Positions 58,116 to 64,000 of a DNA stretch of 64,000 nt are shown here, one piece after another (position 1 is the first letter of the stretch; each line of letters starts with the position of its first letter). The translations under genes and the position numbers were made by a program. Origin of the DNA: Kappaphycus alvarezii (Eukaryota; Rhodophyta; Florideophyceae; Gigartinales; Solieriaceae); NCBI GenBank assembly GCA_002205965.3, contig NADL03000641.1:62001-126000 (forward strand), written 5' to 3'. The notes below the pieces were generated by a model that saw nothing but the letters and a program-made list of their open reading frames with translations, made no database searches and was not told where the DNA came from.

Positions 58116-60199
58116 ATGCCCGTCCCCGCTGCCACGCAAACTCCGCCCACCCGGCACCCTCCCCCCCGCCCCACTCCTCCACTCCATTCTACACGCACCC
58201 CCGAACCAGGCGTCTACCGCTTCTTTTCCGCCTCCGGTCACGTCCTGTACATCGGAAAAGCACGCTCCCTTCGCTCCCGTTTGCGTCATTACATCACTCT
58301 CGCCCCCACCTCCCCCACCGGACTACGCCCTTCCCCCACCGTATCCCCACGCATCGCAGTCATGCTTCAACAAGCTACCGCCTTGGATCTATGGTTACCC
58401 GTTCGGAAGCCGCCGCATTGGCGCTGGAGGCTAGCTTGGTTGCAGAGGCGCGTCCTATGTATAACGTCTTGCTCAAGGATGACCGACGGTATCCATATGC
58501 AAAGATTACGTTTTCGGACGCGTATCCACGCGTCGTGATGACGAGAGAGAGATCCGCGAAGAAAGAGGGCGACAGGATTTATGGGCCGTTTGTCGATGAG
58601 GCTATGTTGCGCAGGGTGTTGAATACCGTGTATGAGGTGTTTCCGTTGCGTCAACGCGCAAAGCGCCTGTTTGCGGATCGCGTTTGCATGAATTATGATA
58701 TGGGCAGATGTCCGGGCGTCTGTCAGGGTTGATAGGCGTGGATGATTACATGAACACGGTTGATAAGGTTGATAGACTGTTGAGCGGACGCGTTGACGAC
58801 GTCGTGCAGGAGATGAGGGCCGAAATGAAGGAACTTTCCGACGTGATGCGTTATGAGGATGCTGGGAGGGTGAGGGATCGTATCCGCCTCTTGGAGTCTG
58901 TCTTTGAGGTGGAGGAGCCGGCGGTGGTGTGGCCGGGGAGATTGAGGCTGCTGCTAGTGTGGTTGAGGAAGATGCTGGCGTGTCGAGGGATGTGTTTTGT
59001 GTGGCGCGTGGGATCCGGGTGGGTAAGGTTGTCTTGTTCCAGATGAGAGGGGGCAAGGTGATTGGCAGATTGGTGTTTTCCGTAGAGGTTGTAGAGGGTG
59101 TGAGTAATGGCGAAATGCTCGAGACAGTCGTCGAGTCGCACTACGCTGGGTTGACTCATCCTATGGGCGTTCCCGAACAAGTTGTACTGGGTGAGAAGAC
59201 TGACGGTGTGGAGATGCTGAAAAGTGTGTTGAAGGAGAAGAGGGGAAAGAAAGTTCATGTCAAGGTTGGACGTAGAGGAGGGCTCAGGCACCTTGTTGCC
59301 ATTGCTGAGAGGAATGCACAAGTCGAGGTGGAGCTGGAGGAGAGGAGGGTGGTCGACCTGGAGAAAGATGTAAGAGAGCTTGAGGAAATGCTGACCCGTA
59401 TTTCGGAGGCATTTGTAGCCGAGAGGGCAAGCCTGACTCGGAAGTTTTCAATTTTTCGCGCATTGAGGCGTATGACATATCCCACACCAGCGGTGCCAAC
59501 GCGGTAGGATCACGTGCTGTTTTCATGAATGGAGTTCCGGCACCCTCAGAATATCGGAGGTACTATCTTGATGACAATGTTTCGTCAAAGGGGCATCCAG
59601 ATGACTTTAAGTCGATTCGACAAGTCATGAGAAAGCGATTCCGGAGGCTCATACAAAATGCCCCCGCAAAGAATTCAACAGCGCTGGAGCTACCAGATTT
59701 GGTTCTGATAGATGGTGGCAAGGGGCAATTAAGCGCCGCCATGGAGGTCCTGAAAGAGCTGGGCCTTGATAGCTCATTCCCGGTAGTGAGTCTTGCGAAA
59801 AGTGAAGAAGAAGTCTTTGTTCCCGGCAGGGCAGAGAGTATCAACTATGACGAGGAAGCTCAAGCGTGGATTATGAATGGCGGGTTGAGGCTGCTTTGCC
59901 ACATTAGGGACGAAGCGCATCGCACGCCCGTCCAATCGCATCGAAAGCGTCGGGGGCGGCAGACCTTGCGGTCCGGTTTAGACTCGGTACCAGGATTAGG
60001 TCCCTCCAAAAAGGCAGCCCTGCTTCTTCATTTCAACGGTAGCCCCGAGGCAGTTGTACAGGCCTCAACACATGAACTTGAGAGGGTTGCTGGCATTGGA
60101 CCGGCGCTCGCAAAGCGAATATTTGACTACTTTTATCAGCCAACGATGGATGAAAGTAGCAGTAGAGAAAAATTAGAGCAGGAACCGTTTGTTTCGTAG
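58116..60199 (+). CDS. uvrC: UvrC-family excinuclease subunit C, frame broken at four points
   Basis: Homologue of the nuclease that makes both incisions in UvrABC nucleotide excision repair. The GIY-YIG domain begins PGVYRFF, with YIGKARSLRSRL at about 58248. In the next frame MYNVLLKDDRRYPYAKIT and YGPFVDEAMLRRVL follow, then a Cys cluster (CMNYDMGRCPGVCQG). A UVR motif spans about 58801-58903, and HYAGLTHPMGVPEQVVL comes next. The C-terminal RNase H-like nuclease has YDISHTSGANAVGS, EYRRYYLDD, LIDGGKGQL (Asp about 59711) and IRDEAHR (His about 59918). Two helix-hairpin-helix motifs close it (LDSVPGLGPSKKAALLL, VAGIGPALAKRI). About 690 codons against the usual 600 or so. The frame changes near 58390, 58728, 58905-58930 and 59420-59460. 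Each fits one missing base, with no room for an intron at the first two. Catalytic residues are kept, so either sequence errors or recent decay. Confidence 0.85.
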
Positions 60200-60202
60200 T
60201 AA

Positions 60203-60852
60203 GGCTGTTAAATTGTAAACTTGAACAACCCCAGAAACTTCATGCCGATGGGCGAAAGTGGGTAGACGGTATTTGTAAATCTCGGGGGCAACTTTCCTGA
60301 GGGGTATCCTCCTGTTACTCTTTGATAAGGAGCGAGATGGTCTTGATGGGGGCCGCTAGACCTATGCACGCACCAAATACGGTCTGGGGAGCGTAGCATT
60401 CATTCGTTAAGTAGTGCACGGGGCCCCAGCGCACGTGGGACGATCTGGGAAATGCGTGTAAGGAATGCTCTTCCACTCAAACAGGGTTTTCAAAGTTTGC
60501 TATTTCCTATCGCTCTTCAACCTACTGTCTTTGTTACAGTCCCGAAGGAACGTGGTCTGCGCAGCCCTGTCAGTCCGTCGGCAAGTTCTTTCGTCCGGAG
60601 TTTTCTTCATCGTGTTTGTCATAGTCTGTACGTGGTCATGCTTACACTAGCAGTTTTTCAAGCTGCCTAGATCTCGTATTTAGATGGAAGAATTTTCTTC
60701 TGGTTCCCCTTTTGTCCTTGTTTGAGTGGATGATGCTTCAGCCGTTGACAGGAGATGTTCTAAGTCTTCTAGCGTAACCTGCGACCTGTTCAGTATGGTT
60801 CAGGTTTTTGAACACATTAAAATATCCCCCCCGAGAAGTGCAAGCATTACCC
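60203..60852. other. Spacer between UvrC and the gypsy LTR
   Basis: Only small ORFs (60452-60670 and its shadow) without recognisable domains are seen. The last bases, TACCC (60848-60852), would be the left target duplication of the gypsy element. Confidence 0.4.
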
Positions 60853-61158
60853 TGTAATGCTACGGTAACTAACTCGGCAAAATGAATTGGTTACAAATCC
60901 ACACGGTCTACTACACTCGCACATTGCTTCCGTTGTTGTCGCGCGAGTTTGCTGTCGCGGGACTACTAGCGTCGCAGTCTTATTGGACCGGTTCGCTCGT
61001 ACAGTGTACTGTACAGTACTACTGTATACTGTACGCGCGTAGAAACCCCGGACGGGTAGCCCCTATAAGAGGGCGAGAGTGCTTCCGGAATCCGGACTAA
61101 GGGGAGGATAGGTTCCGCTTGGCCGCAGAGAGAGAGTAAACAGTAAACAAGCATTACA
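60853..61158 (+). repeat. 5' LTR of the gypsy element
   Basis: 306 bp bounded by perfect 8-bp inverted ends, TGTAATGC and GCATTACA. It contains a GTAC-motif cluster (60999-61034) and a TATA-like CCTATAAGAGG (61062-61072), consistent with the U3/R promoter. The partner LTR is outside the window. Confidence 0.75.
60999..61072 (+). promoter_or_regulatory. LTR promoter: GTAC cluster and TATA-like box
   Basis: GTACAGTGTACTGTACAGTA and following copies end about 30 bp before the TATA-like box at 61062-61072. Confidence 0.45.
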
Positions 61159-61171
61159 TGGTATCGCATCC
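61159..61171 (+). other. Primer-binding site of the gypsy element
   Basis: TGGTATCGCATCC starts directly at the LTR end. It resembles the initiator-methionine tRNA site TGGTATCAGAGC common in LTR elements, differing in the second half. Confidence 0.6.
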
Positions 61172-61189
61172 ACGGTCGACGACGAACAT

Positions 61190-62110
61190 GAACGATTCCC
61201 GAAATCATACGTTTTTTTCGACGGATCCCATTCTTCCTACGTCGAGCCCTTCTCGCGTACGAGAATGTAGCTATGCGGGGAAAGAGACGAGAAGAAGGCG
61301 CTCCAGCTCCTCTGCTACCTCGAGGGTGCAGGGGTTGAGCGATACTGCCAGTCTTTTGCGAGCGATGGAAAGTTAGCGTGGGAGGCGAGGGACTGTTTCA
61401 CTGTTAAGGCCAAGCTCATCGAGGAGTGGGGAAGACCTCGAAGCCGGAGGAAGAAGTACAGAAGGCTATGAAGCTAGGTCGGACCCAAAGGACTTATCAG
61501 AATCCTCGGCGCAGTTTGACGTTATATATAAGAAATTTGGATTCAATGATACAGCTTCGTTCGGCCTGCTTCAGAAAGCAGTGGCAGAAAATCGAGACGC
61601 AGCGCAGTTTTTGATGCTTTGAGACCCTAAGGACTACAAGGGGCTCAAGAAGGCAATCATGGACTTCGTAAGTAGACAGAAGACATTCTACGAATAAAAG
61701 CCAAGGAGCCTCATCGAATGGAATGCAGAAGAAGATCCTCCAAAAGCCAGATGCTCGTACTTCTCAGCACCTAGAAAACAAGGTGAATAAGTTGACCGAC
61801 CAATTCGCTGAACTATTATTGTTCGTGAAGAAACAATTCGACGGTAAGAAGCCGCCGGTGAAGATTAATGCAGGTTATTTTTGCAGCTATTGCAACTAGC
61901 AATGACATGAGGCGAGCAGTTGCCCTAATAATTCACATAGAGATACAATCTGCACTATTTGTGGGAGAAAAGGCCATTCGGAGGCAACATGTCGTTCCAA
62001 GAACCCTCGTGGTGATCATCAGCGAGTCGGAGAGTCTAGGGCCCGGTTTGAGTTTAAAGATGACTTGAAAATGAGAAAGCCAAAAGATGATGACAAAGTC
62101 GCCGATGTTC
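61190..62110 (+). pseudogene. Gypsy gag with CCHC knuckle
   Basis: Gag-like sequence is spread over frames: KKALQLLCYLEGAGVERYCQ and EARDCFTVKAKLIEEW, then FDVIYKKFGFNDTASFGLLQ. KKAIMDFVSRQKTFYE, FAELLLFVKKQF and a knuckle CTICGRKGHSEATC (61951-61992, perfect CX2CX4HX4C) follow. Frameshifts and stops separate the segments. A second partial Cys motif, CSYCN, lies just upstream of the knuckle. Confidence 0.6.
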
Positions 62111-62469
62111 AATAATCTCTCAAAAAGGACGTTGTTGCCGCCGCAAAGAGAAGTGTGGACGGGCAGGCACTGTAGAAGCAGAGGAGAGAAAACTTCATGA
62201 TTCTGGATGCCATCTTGAACAAGGCCTCTGCTAATTTTCCGCCGTTGGTGGCCCCCGTCCCGAGGAAGAATAATAAGAGATTAAACTGCAAGTCGAAGAA
62301 GAAATCTGGAGGAGTCCAGGGTCATGTCGGGAAATATAACGTGATAGCTGAGCTGGCTTCTGCTGCCACGGGGATGAAATTCGGGAAATTATTGCACGGG
62401 GATGCTGAGGAGACCAGAAAGGTTTTAAGGAGAGTTTTATCCAAGAGGCTACCGGTTACATAGGCATCG

Positions 62470-63305
62470 ATGGTTAACTCTTCAGGATGTCCACGCCGAC
62501 TAACGTTAGTAGCCGTGAATTTGTATGGAACTGAGACTCATGCCCTTCTGGAAATGGGTGCAGTTCCTAATCTCATCTCTCGGGACCTCGGCCGAAAGCT
62601 TGCTTTCACCTCGACGGAGACTGATCGTCAAGTGAAAGTAGCATACAGAATTTTCGCCAAGGTTCTTGGTTGTCTCTGAGGAGTGCCGTATCTTACGAGT
62701 CAATGGTCGTGCACCTAAAGTTCCTGGTGGTCAAAAATGCCCTGTTCGACGTTATTGTTGGAAGTCCGACTCTGAAAGGCCTCCATGCGTGCATTGATTA
62801 TGCACTTCAACTCGTCACTTTTGTTATAGGAGAGGAAAAGGTTGTTTTACCATTCGTATATGAGCCATCCATAATCAATGGGGCTTATACGGACAGTGAG
62901 GATTTTAAGTCTACCAAAGGTTCGGACGATGAGGAAACTCTTCACCCTTTCTCGTCGTCTAGCAAAAGCGATGTTGGATCAGATATTGAACAAGACCTGA
63001 TCTTAGCCATCATTAACAAGGAACCGTACGATCCTGATCTTCCTCGCTCGGCGAAGACTGAACTTGATAAAGAGATAAAAGTGGAGGTGGACCGATCGGC
63101 TTTACTGGCCTCGAAGCTGGACCACCTTGAAGAGAAGAACCAGAAAGAGCTGGCGAATGCACTCAAGGATACGGATGTCATAGCTTGGGAGATTCACAAT
63201 TTGGAGCCTGCTCATGTGGCAGTGGTGTATTCATTGAAGTTGACGGACGAGACTCCGATACATTCGATTAACCGCCGAATGCTGCGGAGGCATAACGAAG
63301 TATAA
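62470..63305 (+). pseudogene. Gypsy protease and linker to RT
   Basis: The aspartic-protease motif reads HALLEMGAVPNLIS, where family members have Asp (ALLDTGA or ALLDMGA). The codon at 62551-62553 is GAA, so the catalytic Asp is Glu. After a frame change at about 62680, a long ORF (62670-63305) contains FDVIVGSPTL, typical of the protease flap or C-terminal region (D-x-I-L-G). An acidic linker and the RT start HSINRRMLRRHNEV follow. Confidence 0.6.
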
Positions 63306-64000
63306 GGAAAGAGGTGAAGGAATTATTGGAGGCTGGAATTATTACGCCTTCAAGGTCCGTCTGGTCCTTTTCGGTAGCGATAGCCACGTAGAAAGACGGA
63401 GGGACCCGTTTCTGCGTCGACTACCGTCAGTTGAACAGGGTCATGAAGCCAGACCACTGGCTGTTACCGAAATAGAAGAAAATTTCGACGAACTCTCTGG
63501 CGCAGAGTTCTTCACAGCATTGGACCTTTACACAGGATACTGGCAGTTTAGTATGTCCGAAACTTGCAAGGGGAATACGACGTTTGGATCTCGATATGGA
63601 ATGTACAAATTCGAGGTAATTCTTTTTGGACTCATGAACGCTCCAGCGACGTTTCAAAGGATGATGGACGAGGTTCTTCTCGGGTTACCATTTGCTATGG
63701 TTTATGTGCACGACGTTGTTATCTTCTCGAAGACGTTGGTGGAACACCTAGCTCATTGCAAAGAGGTGTTTAGGAGGACCAAAGAATCTAATTCGAAGCT
63801 GAAGGCAACCAAGTGCGGCTTTGATCAGTCGGAAATGAAGCTGCTCGCGCACATCAACAATTCAAGCGGTGTGAAGATGTATCCCGACAAGATCAAAGAT
63901 ATCATAGAGGCCCCTGTGCCGGGGAATGTGACCGAAATCAGGAGTTTTCTAGGGCTCGCGAGGTACTACTGAGGGTTCATAAGTTGGTTTGCCGACAGCT
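63306..64000 (+). pseudogene. Gypsy reverse transcriptase, partial
   Basis: Pieces in different frames include EVKELLEAGIITPSRS and FCVDYRQLNRV. A clean ORF (63520-63972) follows with MDLYTGYWQF, FGSRYGMYKFEVILFGLMNA, RMMDEVLLGLPFAMVYVHD and KLKATKCGF, then FLGLARYY, with a stop where the family has Arg or another residue. The palm motif is YVHD instead of Y-x-D-D: codon 63709-63711 is CAC, so one catalytic Asp is His. The domain continues beyond the window. Confidence 0.8.

Larger units (their letters stand above)
60853..64000 (+). mobile_element. Gypsy-type LTR retrotransposon, 5' part, running off the window
   Basis: The order is LTR, primer-binding site, gag with CCHC knuckle, aspartic protease, then reverse transcriptase, the Ty3/gypsy arrangement. 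The RT has the gypsy signatures LDLYTGYWQF, FGLMNAPATFQRMMDEVL and IRSFLGLARYY. It still lacks RNase H, integrase and the 3' LTR, which should lie beyond base 64000. Stops and frameshifts in gag and around the RT N-terminus, and two altered catalytic motifs, indicate a dead copy. Confidence 0.82.

Noticed and set aside
58389..58391. Very short introns as the cause of the UvrC frame changes
   Set aside because: At the first two junctions the aligned protein is continuous with only one base missing, leaving no room for an intron.
4582..61034. GTAC-motif clusters as a CRISPR array
   Set aside because: There are no regular spacers of uniform length. The units are contiguous and variable, and no cas genes are present.

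Overview
The window looks like nuclear DNA of an intron-poor, transposon-rich eukaryote. Cellular genes are few: an intronless cyclin-fold gene (10072-11280, minus) and a UvrC homologue (about 58116-60199, plus), each in a base-balanced to GC-rich island. Most other recognisable coding sequence is decayed transposons: Ty1/copia, Ty3/gypsy, Tc1/mariner, PIF/Harbinger-like, and the 3' domain of LINE-like reverse transcriptases. Single-exon genes among dense transposons fit a red alga such as a florideophyte. That placement is an inference I hold only moderately, and nothing here excludes another algal or protist lineage.

Layout. 1-5.0 kb is mostly AT-rich, with degenerate repeat copies and one perfect hairpin. 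5-14.7 kb is a mixed to GC-rich island carrying the cyclin gene and many copies of a palindromic GTAC-based motif. 14.7-20.0 kb is AT-rich with nothing recognisable. 20-29.4 kb is a second island with strongly strand-skewed C-rich and G-rich tracts, motif clusters, and a LINE-like fragment near 29 kb. 29.4-41.7 kb is AT-rich and nearly empty, except for a dead PIF/Harbinger-like transposase at 36-37 kb. 41.7-51.6 kb holds two abutting copia-type LTR elements: A (plus, reverse transcriptase mostly deleted) and B (minus, nearly full length). 51.8-53.2 kb is a dead Tc1/mariner transposon with recognisable inverted termini. 53.3-60.2 kb is a third GC-rich island with a LINE-like fragment, an unrecognised gene and UvrC. 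60.85 kb to the end is the 5' two thirds of a gypsy element whose LTR, primer site, gag, protease and RT can be read.

Most unusual points. (1) Element B carries, antisense to its gag-pol and between pol and the 3' LTR, a reading frame of about 410 codons. It is broken by three stop codons but has no frameshift, and it has Cys, His and Asp motifs resembling a papain-fold protease. (2) UvrC is complete in domains and catalytic residues, but its frame changes four times. Every change is in the same sense, as expected from one missing base each. (3) The motif around TACTGTACAGTA occurs in many clusters in the GC islands, has no long cluster in the transposon-filled AT-rich blocks, and lies just upstream of a TATA-like box in the gypsy LTR.

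All calls come from reading the sequence and from remembered family motifs. No database search was run.
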